Source: Lachnospiraceae bacterium
Lineage (GTDB): Bacteria; Bacillota; Clostridia; Lachnospirales; Lachnospiraceae
DNA: 64,000 bases
Direction: 5' to 3'
Assembly (NCBI GenBank): GCA_900759665.1
Contig: CAAEWE010000040.1
Coordinates: 74,377-138,376 of the forward strand
Below are positions 43,421-51,359 of the stretch, piece after piece. A model generated the notes under the pieces. The model was given only the letters and a program-made list of their open reading frames with translations. It had not been told where the DNA came from and searched no databases. Within the stretch, counting starts at the first letter, position 1, and every line of letters begins with the position of its first letter. The position numbers and the translations under genes were made by a program.

Positions 43421-43446
43421 AAGGGCAAAACGCTGGTTTTGCCCTT
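43421..43446 (-). terminator. Terminator-like hairpin between the Mrr-type and helicase genes
   Basis: AAGGGCAAAA (43421-43430) and TTTTGCCCTT (43437-43446) pair perfectly over six bases. It abuts the stop codon of the minus-strand nuclease gene; on that strand the T run lies inside the stem rather than after it, so efficiency is uncertain. Confidence 0.5.
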
Positions 43447-44001
43447 TTACAACATCCTTTCCAGCATATCACGATCCCAGAGCACCACGCCGATCTTGTC
43501 TGCCAGCTTACGGGCGGCAGGGGTAAAGTATTGATTGGTCAGCACCATTGCCACGTGGCACTCATAAAACGCCCGTCCGGCGTACACCTGCTGAACCGCC
43601 TCAATCCCCACATCATAATTATAACGCTTGCACTGGATCGCAAAGGAAATCCCGTCTCGGTAAGCCAGCACATCCACACCAAAATCGCCGCTTGCTTTCG
43701 TATTCTCCGCCAGTTCAAAGCCGTTGGAGGCGAGAATATCACAGGTCAGTGCCTCGAAATCCACCCCGGAGATATCGTCCAGATCCGTCAGACGCCAGTC
43801 TCCGCGGATGTAGTGGCTGCGGGAACGAAACAGAGAACGGATCTTGCAGAAGCAAAAGATCATAAAAAGAAGTCCCACACAGAGAGCCGGGGCAAAAAAA
43901 TCCCGGGGTGCCCCCAACAGCAGAAATACCAGTCCCACAGGAACCAGTGCGGCAAGCATGCCCCAGAGAAATATATATAAAGTCAGTCGTTTGTGTCTCA
44001 T
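43447..44001 (-). CDS. Membrane-anchored Mrr-type restriction endonuclease-like protein
   Basis: 184 residues. Two hydrophobic helices (about 7-30 and 36-53) anchor it. The rest is an Mrr catalytic domain: GVDFEALTCDILASNGF, then the PD-(D/E)XK core GDFGVDVLAY...FAIQCKRYN (Asp and Gln-x-Lys) and AVQQVYAGRAFYECHVAMVLTN. Mrr-type domains cut DNA, sometimes modified DNA. The membrane-attached short form is widespread in Firmicutes and its role is unknown. GAGG precedes the ATG. It may be transcribed together with the nuclease-helicase downstream, partly limited by the hairpin between them. Confidence 0.85.
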   Translation of the reverse strand: MRHKRLTLYIFLWGMLAALVPVGLVFLLLGAPRDFFAPALCVGLLFMIFCFCKIRSLFRSRSHYIRGDWRLTDLDDISGVDFEALTCDILASNGFELAENTKASGDFGVDVLAYRDGISFAIQCKRYNYDVGIEAVQQVYAGRAFYECHVAMVLTNQYFTPAARKLADKIGVVLWDRDMLERML

Positions 44002-44048
44002 AAAAATCCTCGTTTCTAATGGTTTATCGCAAAAAAACGGACGGTTCT

Positions 44049-44077
44049 GTTATATTGCAGAATGTTTGTTCGGTAAA
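44049..44077 (-). promoter_or_regulatory. Promoter of the Mrr-type gene
   Basis: On the minus strand TTTACC (44077-44072), 17 bp, TATAAC (44054-44049); it lies 48 bp before the start codon. Confidence 0.5.
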
Positions 44078-44119
44078 GAATATATTACAGGATGAAGGGG
44101 GAAAATGCAAGGGAAGTGT

Positions 44120-44148
44120 TTGACAAGGATGGGACAGGAGAGTATAAT
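44120..44148 (+). promoter_or_regulatory. Consensus promoter of the DUF234 ATPase gene
   Basis: TTGACA (44120-44125), 17-bp spacer, TATAAT (44143-44148): a perfect promoter. Two palindromes just downstream of the expected start point may act as operators. Confidence 0.85.
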
Positions 44149-44167
44149 TTAGTTCAAAAAAATTTCA

Positions 44168-44197
44168 TTCAAATTGATTTGAATCAAATTAATTTGA
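44168..44197 (+). promoter_or_regulatory. Two adjacent palindromes downstream of the DUF234 ATPase promoter
   Basis: TTCAAATTGATTTGAA (44168-44183, palindromic except for the centre) directly abuts TCAAATTAATTTGA (44184-44197, perfect palindrome). Their centres are 15 bp apart. They begin about 20 bp after the -10, where a bound protein would block transcription. Confidence 0.65.
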
Positions 44198-44235
44198 GTT
44201 AATAAAGCAAAAAGTCTATGAGAGAGGTGAGGCAG

Positions 44236-45666
44236 ATGTTTATAGGCAGAGAAAAGGAAATGGTAGCCTTAAATGAATATTACCATGCGGCAGGTTTTCA
44301 GATGACCATTATGTATGGACGCCGCCGGATCGGTAAATCGACTTTGATCATGGAGTTTATAAAGGACAAAAAGTACATTTATTATACGGCAACGAGAGTA
44401 GGAAAGCAGCGTAATCTGGAGCTTTTCACCCGTCAGATGCTGGATGTACTGGAGCCGGGGATGAATAAAGCATCTTTTACGGATCTGGAGGATCTGCTTG
44501 ACTTTTTTACGACAAAGCTTGATGAGAAAGAGAACGGGGAAAAGCTGATATTCGTGATTGATGAGCTTCCTTACTGGGCGGAAAAGGATGATGGTCTTTT
44601 GTCCACATTGCAAAAGTACATTGATAATGCCTGGGCTGACAAGAATCTATATATTATTCTTTGCGGTTCGGCACTGAGCTTTATGGAGGACAAGGTGCTC
44701 AGCGAGAAAAGTCCGTTGTTTGGCCGGCGGGATTCCCAGATTAAGCTGGAAGCGTTTGACTATCTGGAGTCTGCGTTGTTTGTGCCTTCTTATACAAACG
44801 AGGAGAAGGCTGTCTGCTACGGTATAACAGGCGGTGTTGCCAAATATCTTTCTATGATCGATCCCGACAGGAGTTTGGATGAAAATATCAAAAAGCTTTT
44901 CTTCCGGACAGACGGATATCTGTATGATGAGACACGCAATTTCCTGACGCAGGAGTTTTTGGATATAACGCTGGTCAATAATGTGATTGAGCAGATCGCG
45001 GCAGGCGAGGGAACGGTCAATGTGATCGCAGATAAGGTGCATGAGCGGGAAAACACGATATTATATTCCTTAAATAAGCTGATCAGTGTAGGTCTGGTGG
45101 AGAAAAGACGCTGCATTACCGAAGAAAAAAATAAAAGAAAGACAAAATACGTATTAAAGGATTCCATGTTTAAATTCTGGTATGAATTTATTCCGAAAGC
45201 GTGCAGTGTTATAGAAATGGGACAGGGAGAGCTTTATTATGACAGAGCGGTAAAACCGCAGCTTCATACGTTTATGGAAAAGATCTTTGAAGAAATGTGC
45301 CAATATTATACCCTCAAAGAAGGAATCGCAGGGAAATTTAACTGCTTTCTGACAGAGACCGGAACCTGGTGGGGCACAGAGGTGCTCGTGGATGAGCAGG
45401 GAGGTAAAACAACCCGGCAGGCGGATATTGATGTGGTAGGTCTGTCTGCCATAGATAAGGTGATGGTTGTGGGAGAATGCAAATTTAAAAACGAAAAGAT
45501 TGACGAATCCATTTATGAAACTCTGATCAGAAGAAGCAAAGCGATTCCGGCAAAGTACCGCATCACCAGATACTTATTCTTTTCGTTGAGTGGATATACG
45601 AAATGGTTTGATGAGATTGACCGGAATGAGGTCTGCCTGTTTACGCTGGATGATCTGTACCGGTAG
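44236..45666 (+). CDS. ATPase of the archaeal-ATPase/DUF234 family (ATPase C)
   Basis: About 476 residues. The N-terminal ATPase has FIGREKEM at the start, Walker A GRRRIGKST and Walker B KLIFVIDELPYW. A winged-helix-like region follows (INSVGLVEKR-type: LISVGLVEKRRCI). The C-terminal DUF234 part has a PD-(D/E)XK-like core, RQADIDVVG...VVGECKFKN. Function is unknown. ATG 44236 is eight bases after AGAGAGG; an ATG six codons earlier lacks this. It is related in plan (ATPase plus nuclease-like tail) to the two DUF4143 ATPases in the window, and like them it has repeated motifs upstream. Confidence 0.85.
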   Translation: MFIGREKEMVALNEYYHAAGFQMTIMYGRRRIGKSTLIMEFIKDKKYIYYTATRVGKQRNLELFTRQMLDVLEPGMNKASFTDLEDLLDFFTTKLDEKENGEKLIFVIDELPYWAEKDDGLLSTLQKYIDNAWADKNLYIILCGSALSFMEDKVLSEKSPLFGRRDSQIKLEAFDYLESALFVPSYTNEEKAVCYGITGGVAKYLSMIDPDRSLDENIKKLFFRTDGYLYDETRNFLTQEFLDITLVNNVIEQIAAGEGTVNVIADKVHERENTILYSLNKLISVGLVEKRRCITEEKNKRKTKYVLKDSMFKFWYEFIPKACSVIEMGQGELYYDRAVKPQLHTFMEKIFEEMCQYYTLKEGIAGKFNCFLTETGTWWGTEVLVDEQGGKTTRQADIDVVGLSAIDKVMVVGECKFKNEKIDESIYETLIRRSKAIPAKYRITRYLFFSLSGYTKWFDEIDRNEVCLFTLDDLYR

Positions 45667-45736
45667 ATTGCCGGTTTAAAAGACAGATGCATGGCGGGTT
45701 TACTGCGTACAGGCACAGAAAGGAAGGGATAGTATC

Positions 45737-46288
45737 ATGGATTACTTATCACATAATATCGCAGTCAATTTAAAACGGATCCGCACCTCAAAGGGCATGA
45801 GCCTGGATGTGGTGGCAGAGCAGACCGGGGTCAGCAAAAGTATGCTGGCGCAGATCGAGCGTGGGACGGCAAACCCATCCATTGGTGTGCTGGGCAAGAT
45901 CGTCAGCGGCCTCCGGTTAAGCTTTGATGAGCTGATCCAGACGCCGCCCCTTGATGCGTATCTGGTGAGGGTGGAGGAGACTATTCCAATTAAAGAGAAT
46001 CCGGGTCAGTACCGGGTATGGAACTGTTTTCCGATCGAGGATAATAATACTGTGGAGATTTACCGGATCGATATCCTGCCGGGAGGTGTTTACAGCAGTG
46101 GCAGCCATGGAGAGCGGACCAGGGAGTATGTCACGGTGATGGATGGTGAGCTGGTGGTGGAGCTTGCGGACGGAGAGCATGTGATCACGAAGGCGGATGC
46201 CTTTCGTTTCGAATCGGATCAGCCACACTGGTATCGCAACCGGGGAGAGGAGAAAGTGCGGTTTATGACGTTCTTTGTGGTGTATTAA
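45737..46288 (+). CDS. XRE-cupin transcriptional regulator (PuuR-like)
   Basis: 183 residues: an N-terminal helix-turn-helix (NLKRIRTSKGMSLDVVAEQTGVSKSMLAQIERG) and a C-terminal cupin (about 105-180; VYSSGSHGERTREYVTVMDGELVVEL). Regulators of this plan, such as PuuR and similar proteins, control polyamine, amino-acid or amine genes, with the cupin sensing a small molecule. GGAAGG lies before the ATG. It stands 292 bp before an aminotransferase-permease-dehydrogenase operon, its most likely target, with which the PuuR comparison fits. Confidence 0.88.
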   Translation: MDYLSHNIAVNLKRIRTSKGMSLDVVAEQTGVSKSMLAQIERGTANPSIGVLGKIVSGLRLSFDELIQTPPLDAYLVRVEETIPIKENPGQYRVWNCFPIEDNNTVEIYRIDILPGGVYSSGSHGERTREYVTVMDGELVVELADGEHVITKADAFRFESDQPHWYRNRGEEKVRFMTFFVVY

Positions 46289-46411
46289 GGAGGTTGGAGT
46301 GTTTGCCTCTGATATTATCACCCTTTCAGGTGAATTGTGACACCATAATAGTACGTATCGTACAATATAATGCACAAAAGAAAATAAAGCGAAATTTTTT
46401 ACGCGTTGCTA

Positions 46412-46440
46412 TTGACAAGACACGGGCATCGTGGTATTTT
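46412..46440 (+). promoter_or_regulatory. Promoter of the aminotransferase operon
   Basis: TTGACA (46412-46417), 17 bp, TATTTT (46435-46440) preceded by TGG (extended -10). The leader is about 130 nt and contains a terminator-like hairpin. Confidence 0.7.
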
Positions 46441-46511
46441 AATGGTGTCCAATATAAAGGACAACAGATGCACGACATCAAACAAACTTTATCACATATC
46501 ATACATGCAAC

Positions 46512-46555
46512 AAAGGCGTTGTGGTTTTCAATTTTTGAAACCCGGCGCTTTTTTT
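46512..46555 (+). terminator. Terminator-like hairpin in the leader of the aminotransferase gene (possible attenuator)
   Basis: Bases 46512-46531 pair with 46535-46551 in about 17 pairs with three single-base bulges, followed by a T run to 46555. It lies between promoter and ribosome site, 25 bp before the start codon. A short frame (ATG 46469) runs through the hairpin and beyond the gene start; whether it is translated is unknown. No T-box motif is present. Confidence 0.6.
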
Positions 46556-46579
46556 GTATTCTCAAAGGAGGATTTTATT

Positions 46580-47797
46580 ATGAAATTAAAGGACACAGGA
46601 CTTACCAAGGAGCAGCTGAAGGAAAAAGTAAATAAATATATGATCGAGACATATGAGCGTTTTGATTTTATTGCAGAGACGGCAAAGGATATGTATATGT
46701 ACGATGAAAACGGAACGCCGTATCTTGATTTTTATGCAGGTATTGCCGTAAATAGTGCCGGTAACTGTAATGAAAAGGTGGTTGCAGCGATTCAGGATCA
46801 GGCAAAGGATATTATTCATACTTTCAATTATCCCTATACTGTGCCACAGGCTCTGCTGGCAGAAAAAATCTGTACCACGATCGGCATGGACAAGATTTTC
46901 TTCCAGAACTCCGGTACCGAGGCAAATGAAGCAATGATCAAGATGGCGAGAAAATATGGCGTCGAGAAATATGGTCCAAATAAATATAATATCGTAACCG
47001 CAAAGATGTCCTTCCACGGACGTACCTTTGGTGCCATGAGTGCTACCGGCCAGCCGGACAATGCGTGTCAGGTCGGTTTTGGTAATATGACACCGGGATT
47101 TACATATGCTGACTACAATGATCTGGAGTCCTTCAAGGCTGCGGTAACGGACGATACGATTGGTATTATGATCGAGCCGGTACAGGGCGAGGGTGGTGTA
47201 AACCCAGCAACACCGGAGTTTATGACAGGACTTCGTAAGCTCTGTGATGAGAAGGGAATACTCCTGCTGCTGGATGAGGTTCAGACCGGATGGTGCAGAA
47301 CCGGTGCTGTTATGTCCTATATGAATTATGGTGTAAAGCCGGATATCGTTTCTATGGCAAAGGCAATGGGTGGTGGAATGCCGATCGGTGCCATCTGTGC
47401 AACGGCTGAGGTAGCCAAAGCATTTACTCCGGGCTCCCACGGCACCACATATGGTGGTCACCCGGTAGCCTGTGCTGCTTCTCTGGCGCAGATCGGAGAG
47501 CTTCTTGACCGTGATCTGGCAGGCAATGCCAAGAAGATGGGCGCTTACTTTATGGATAAGCTGAAAACCCTTCCTCATGTAAAAGAAGTGCGTGGACAGG
47601 GACTTTTGGTTGGCGTAGAGTTCGATGATACCATCAGCGGCGTAGATGTAAAGCATAAGTGCTTTGACAAGAAGCTTCTGATCACAGCCATCGGAGCACA
47701 TATCATTCGTATGGTGCCGCCATTGATCCTGACGGAAGAGGATTGCGACAAGGCTTACGAGATCATTAAGGAGTCTGTAGAGGAATTAGCCGATTAA
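46580..47797 (+). CDS. Class III PLP-dependent aminotransferase (GABA/acetylornithine type)
   Basis: The 405-residue enzyme moves an omega-amino group to a keto acid. Visible marks are YLDFYAGIAVNSAGN, the cofactor loop QNSGTEANE, FHGRTFGAMS, LLLDEVQTGWCRTG (Asp contacting PLP) and the PLP lysine in SMAKAMGGG. Acetylornithine and 4-aminobutyrate enzymes cannot be told apart safely from these motifs. The neighbours (PuuR-like regulator, amino-acid permease, Fe-alcohol dehydrogenase, no arginine genes) favour an amine or GABA-type substrate giving a semialdehyde that the dehydrogenase could reduce. AAAGGAGG precedes the ATG. Confidence 0.88.
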   Translation: MKLKDTGLTKEQLKEKVNKYMIETYERFDFIAETAKDMYMYDENGTPYLDFYAGIAVNSAGNCNEKVVAAIQDQAKDIIHTFNYPYTVPQALLAEKICTTIGMDKIFFQNSGTEANEAMIKMARKYGVEKYGPNKYNIVTAKMSFHGRTFGAMSATGQPDNACQVGFGNMTPGFTYADYNDLESFKAAVTDDTIGIMIEPVQGEGGVNPATPEFMTGLRKLCDEKGILLLLDEVQTGWCRTGAVMSYMNYGVKPDIVSMAKAMGGGMPIGAICATAEVAKAFTPGSHGTTYGGHPVACAASLAQIGELLDRDLAGNAKKMGAYFMDKLKTLPHVKEVRGQGLLVGVEFDDTISGVDVKHKCFDKKLLITAIGAHIIRMVPPLILTEEDCDKAYEIIKESVEELAD

Positions 47798-47814
47798 GCC
47801 GGGAGGTAGTAAAT

Positions 47815-48441
47815 TTGGAACAGTATGTGGTTACAGTCGGTTGTGAGTATGGCTGCGGAGGATCTGCTGTAGGAAGGGCTCTGGCAAGGAATCTTGAAAT
47901 TGCTTATTATGACCGTACGTTGATCGATAAAATTATTGAGGAAACGGGAGTTTCCCATAATCTGATGGAAATGGCCGATGCCGGAAAGGACATTAAAGGA
48001 AAAAGAGAAAATGCGTCCGGACCGGCAGGTCTCCCGAAATATAAAAACCTGACAGACCGTGTTGTTTATATTCAGAAAGAGGTCGTTAAGAAGCTGGCGG
48101 CCCGTTCATCATGTGTTATTATCGGACGATGCAGCGATTATATCCTGCGGAACAACCCACGGTGTGTCAATGTATTTATCTATGCACCGGATGAGGTTCG
48201 TGTCAGTAATGTCATGAAAGAGCTGAAGGTAGACGAGGAAAAAGCGAAGGAACTGATCCGGGAAAATGATCAGATGCTTCATGCCCGTTACAAGCAGATG
48301 ACCGGATCCAACCGAGGGGCCCGTCACAATCGTCATATGCTCATTGACAGCAGTGTTCTTGGCATTGAAGGAACGGCAGAGTATATTGAGGAATTTGTGA
48401 AGAAATATCTGGCAAAGGAGGCGGGTACTCATGGAGAATAA
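47815..48441 (+). CDS. Cytidylate-kinase-like protein
   Basis: 208 residues with a TTG start seven bases after GGGAGG. The P-loop-like start VTVGCEYGCGGSAVGRALA and YYDRTLIDKI are typical of the cytidylate kinase-like family 2, which is common beside transporters in Clostridia and has no confirmed substrate. VIIGRCSDYILR and DEVRVSNVMKEL follow as in the family. The first loop has GCGGS rather than the classical GxxxxGKS/T, so nucleotide binding may differ. It lies 17 bp after the aminotransferase and overlaps the permease by 11 bp. Its role in this operon is not clear. Confidence 0.82.
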   Translation: MEQYVVTVGCEYGCGGSAVGRALARNLEIAYYDRTLIDKIIEETGVSHNLMEMADAGKDIKGKRENASGPAGLPKYKNLTDRVVYIQKEVVKKLAARSSCVIIGRCSDYILRNNPRCVNVFIYAPDEVRVSNVMKELKVDEEKAKELIRENDQMLHARYKQMTGSNRGARHNRHMLIDSSVLGIEGTAEYIEEFVKKYLAKEAGTHGE

Positions 48442-49975
48442 AAAGACTTCGGAGTTTGACAAGGTATTTAGTGCCTGGGACATTCTGGTGATCGCATTTG
48501 GAGCGATGATCGGCTGGGGCTGGGTGGTTTCCAGCGGTGACTGGATCACAAAAGGCGGTGTGCTGGGAGCAGCTCTTGGATTTGCCATTGGCGGTGTGAT
48601 GATCTTCTTTATTGGTCTGACCTATGCGGAGCTGACTGCAGCGATGCCGCAGTGCGGCGGCGAGCACGTGTTCAGCCACAGGGCTATGGGACCGGTGGGA
48701 TCCTTTATCTGTACCTGGGCGATCGTTCTGGGATATGTCAGTGTTGTATGCTTTGAGGCATGTGCGCTTCCCACGATCATTACATATATTTATCCCGGAT
48801 TTTTGAAGGGATATCTCTATTCCGTGGCAGGGTTTGATATTTACGCTTCCTGGCTTGCGGTGGCGATCATCATGTCTTTGCTGATCACTTATATCAATAT
48901 CTGCGGAGCCAAGACAGCGGCTGTTCTGCAGACAGTTCTCACGGTGATTATCGGAGGTGTGGGCATTTTGCTGATCGTGGCATCTGTGGTAACAGGAGAT
49001 ACCTCCAATCTGGATGGCCAGCTTTTTATGGGAGGAGACAAGCTCACTTCCTTCAAGGCTGTGATTGCCGTAGCGGTAACGACACCATTCTTCTTTATCG
49101 GTTTTGATGTCATTCCGCAGGCGGCAGAGGAGATCAATGTTCCTCTGAAAAAGATTGGAACATTGATGCTTCTTTCCATTGTCATGGCGGTGACTTTCTA
49201 TGCGCTGGTTATCCTGGCAGTGGGCTATGTATTAAATCATACGGAGATCGAAAATGCCATGAGTGGTTCCGGACTGGTGACAGCAGATGCCATGGCAAAG
49301 GCATTTAACAGCTCGGTTATGTCAAAGGTACTGATCGTCGGCGGTATGTGTGGTATCGTTACAAGCTGGAACTCCTTTATGATCGGCGGAAGCCGTGCGA
49401 TGTATTCCATGGCAGAGTCTTATATGATCCCAAAGGTATTTGCGAAACTTCATCCGAAGTATAAGACACCGATCAATTCTTTATATCTTATTGGTCTGTT
49501 GTCCTGTCTGGCACCTCTGGCGGGCCGCCGGATGCTGGTATGGATCAGTGACGCCGGTAACTTTGGATGCTGTCTGGCGTATTGCATGGTATCCATCTCC
49601 TTCCTGATCCTGCGGAAAAAGGAACCAGATATGCCAAGACCTTATAAGGTGGGACCGTATAAATTTGTCGGAGCCATGGCAGTGATCATGTCCGGATTTA
49701 TGATCTTGATGTATATGATTCCGAACTCCGGTGCGGCTCTGGTATGGCAGGAATGGGCAATGGCCGGCGGCTGGTGTGTTCTGGGAGCCATCTTCTTTGT
49801 GGTATGTAAGCTCAAATACAAGGAGGATTTTGGCTCGCTGGTAGAGGTCATCTCGGACGAGGATGCGGCAGCGCTGCAGTCCAGCGACGAAGAGATCAAT
49901 GCTGCTCTGGATGCGGCGATCGACGCAGCCATCAACTCCGTATTGGAGAGAGAATATATAGGTTCATTGTTGTAG
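48431..49975 (+). CDS. APC-superfamily amino acid permease
   Basis: The 514-residue protein has about 12 hydrophobic helices. The first contains FGAMIGWGWVVSSG, the usual substrate-binding GxG loop of APC transporters, and TYAELTAAMPQCGGEHVFSHRAMG follows as the second signature. The last 45 residues are an acidic cytosolic tail rich in Ala, Asp and Glu. It probably imports the amino acid or amine used by the aminotransferase of the same operon, or exchanges it for a product. Start and stop overlap with neighbours is tight: 11 bp with the kinase-like gene, 37 bp before the dehydrogenase. Confidence 0.9.
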   Translation: MENKKTSEFDKVFSAWDILVIAFGAMIGWGWVVSSGDWITKGGVLGAALGFAIGGVMIFFIGLTYAELTAAMPQCGGEHVFSHRAMGPVGSFICTWAIVLGYVSVVCFEACALPTIITYIYPGFLKGYLYSVAGFDIYASWLAVAIIMSLLITYINICGAKTAAVLQTVLTVIIGGVGILLIVASVVTGDTSNLDGQLFMGGDKLTSFKAVIAVAVTTPFFFIGFDVIPQAAEEINVPLKKIGTLMLLSIVMAVTFYALVILAVGYVLNHTEIENAMSGSGLVTADAMAKAFNSSVMSKVLIVGGMCGIVTSWNSFMIGGSRAMYSMAESYMIPKVFAKLHPKYKTPINSLYLIGLLSCLAPLAGRRMLVWISDAGNFGCCLAYCMVSISFLILRKKEPDMPRPYKVGPYKFVGAMAVIMSGFMILMYMIPNSGAALVWQEWAMAGGWCVLGAIFFVVCKLKYKEDFGSLVEVISDEDAAALQSSDEEINAALDAAIDAAINSVLEREYIGSLL

Positions 49976-50012
49976 AGATGCAGATATTACAAACAAAGGA
50001 AGGACAAATACC

Positions 50013-51161
50013 ATGAACGAATTTACTTTTTCGGTACCACAGAACATTATCGTGGGAAAGGGAAGTCTTGCAAAGCTTCCGGAGGTTGCAGAAAAATCAG
50101 GCGGGAAAAAGGCGTTTATTATTTCCGGTCCTCATCTGAATAAAATGGGTATTGTACAGTCCTGTGTGGATGCCCTGAAAGCAAAAGGAATTGAGAGCAG
50201 TGTTTTTACAGAGACCGAGGGAAATCCTTCGGTAGAGACAGTTGATAAGGCGTCCGCCGCATATAAAGAAAGTGGTGCTGATTTTATCGTGGCACTGGGT
50301 GGCGGTTCGTCGATGGATGTGGCGAAAGCAGTCGGTGTCGTTGCCAGATATGGCGGAAGCATCACGGAGTATGAGGGTGCAGACAAGGTGCCGGGAGATA
50401 TTATTCCATTGATCGCCGTGCCGACTACAGCGGGAACCGGTTCAGAGGTGACTGCATTTTCTGTCATTACCGATCACAGCCGGAATTATAAGCTGACCGT
50501 ATTCAGTTATAAGCTGATCCCGTCCTATGCAATCCTTGATGCTAAGCTTCTGACGACGGCCCCTGCATCAGTGGCGGCAGCCTGTGGTATTGATGCTATG
50601 GTGCATGCACTGGAGGCATATATTTCTACAGCAGCTTCCCCGTTTTCTGATGCTATGGCAGAGAAAGCACTGGAGCTGATCGGTGCCAATATCTGCTGCT
50701 ATGTGGCAAATCGCGGAGACATTGAAGCGGCGGAAAATATGCTGGTGGGCAGCTTGTTTGCAGGGATTGCTTTTTCGTGGGCACGACTCGGAGACGTTCA
50801 TGCCATGAGCCATCCGGTCAGTGCATACTTTAATGTTCCTCATGGCGTTGCCAATGCAATTTTGCTTCCTACGATAGTGGAGTATAATATACTTGCAGAT
50901 AAAGGAAAGTATCTCAATATTTATAATTGTATTGCCAAGCTTCCGGCGGCACCGGAGGAGTTTACAGCCGACATGCTGGTGGACGAGTTACGGGATCTTA
51001 ACGAGTCACTGGGCATTCCGGCCGGTCTGGAAGAAGTGGGTGTTACAAAGGATAAATTTGATGCCATGGCGGACGATGCCATGAAGAGCGGAAATATTGC
51101 TGTGAATCCACGGAGCACGACGAAAAAGGATGTGCTGGCATTGTATGAAAAAGCGTTTTAG
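50013..51161 (+). CDS. Iron-containing alcohol dehydrogenase
   Basis: The 382-residue NAD(P)H-dependent oxidoreductase is of the group III (Fe-ADH) family. The cofactor motif is ALGGGSSMDVAKA, followed by PTTAGTGSEVT. Metal ligands are visible as Asp and His in CGIDAMVHALEAY, His in DVHAMSHPVS and His in FNVPHGVANA. Family members reduce aldehydes to alcohols, including succinate semialdehyde to 4-hydroxybutyrate. Placed at the end of an aminotransferase-permease operon it probably reduces the semialdehyde product. AAAGGAAGG lies before the ATG. A strong terminator follows. Confidence 0.93.
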   Translation: MNEFTFSVPQNIIVGKGSLAKLPEVAEKSGGKKAFIISGPHLNKMGIVQSCVDALKAKGIESSVFTETEGNPSVETVDKASAAYKESGADFIVALGGGSSMDVAKAVGVVARYGGSITEYEGADKVPGDIIPLIAVPTTAGTGSEVTAFSVITDHSRNYKLTVFSYKLIPSYAILDAKLLTTAPASVAAACGIDAMVHALEAYISTAASPFSDAMAEKALELIGANICCYVANRGDIEAAENMLVGSLFAGIAFSWARLGDVHAMSHPVSAYFNVPHGVANAILLPTIVEYNILADKGKYLNIYNCIAKLPAAPEEFTADMLVDELRDLNESLGIPAGLEEVGVTKDKFDAMADDAMKSGNIAVNPRSTTKKDVLALYEKAF

Positions 51162-51238
51162 AGTGGAATCATATAAAATGATATGAAGAAAACGGTTGGT
51201 TTAACCGGATAAGAAAAACGTGTTGTGTTGATATTAAA

Positions 51239-51305
51239 AAGGTGACCGGAATATGGTATATCCCAAATTTGGGACACGTCCATATCCGATCACCTTGTTG
51301 TTTTT
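51239..51305 (+). terminator. Long terminator hairpin after the dehydrogenase gene
   Basis: AAGGTGACCGGAATATGG (51239-51256) pairs with 51279-51296 with two mismatches, and an inner perfect palindrome TCCCAAATTTGGGA (51261-51274) extends the stem. GTTGTTTTT follows. It separates this operon from the convergent BspA-like gene 2. Confidence 0.85.
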
Positions 51306-51359
51306 GTATATGTTTCCGGTGAATTATTTCATGGAAACCCAATACAAAACATTTCGTGA

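Noticed and set aside
46441..46579. T-box or known riboswitch in the aminotransferase leader
   Set aside because: The T-box consensus and other riboswitch cores I know are absent; only the bulged terminator-like stem is visible.
46586..47701. 371-codon minus-strand frame opposite the aminotransferase
   Set aside because: Antisense shadow of a highly conserved enzyme; no ribosome site or family resemblance.
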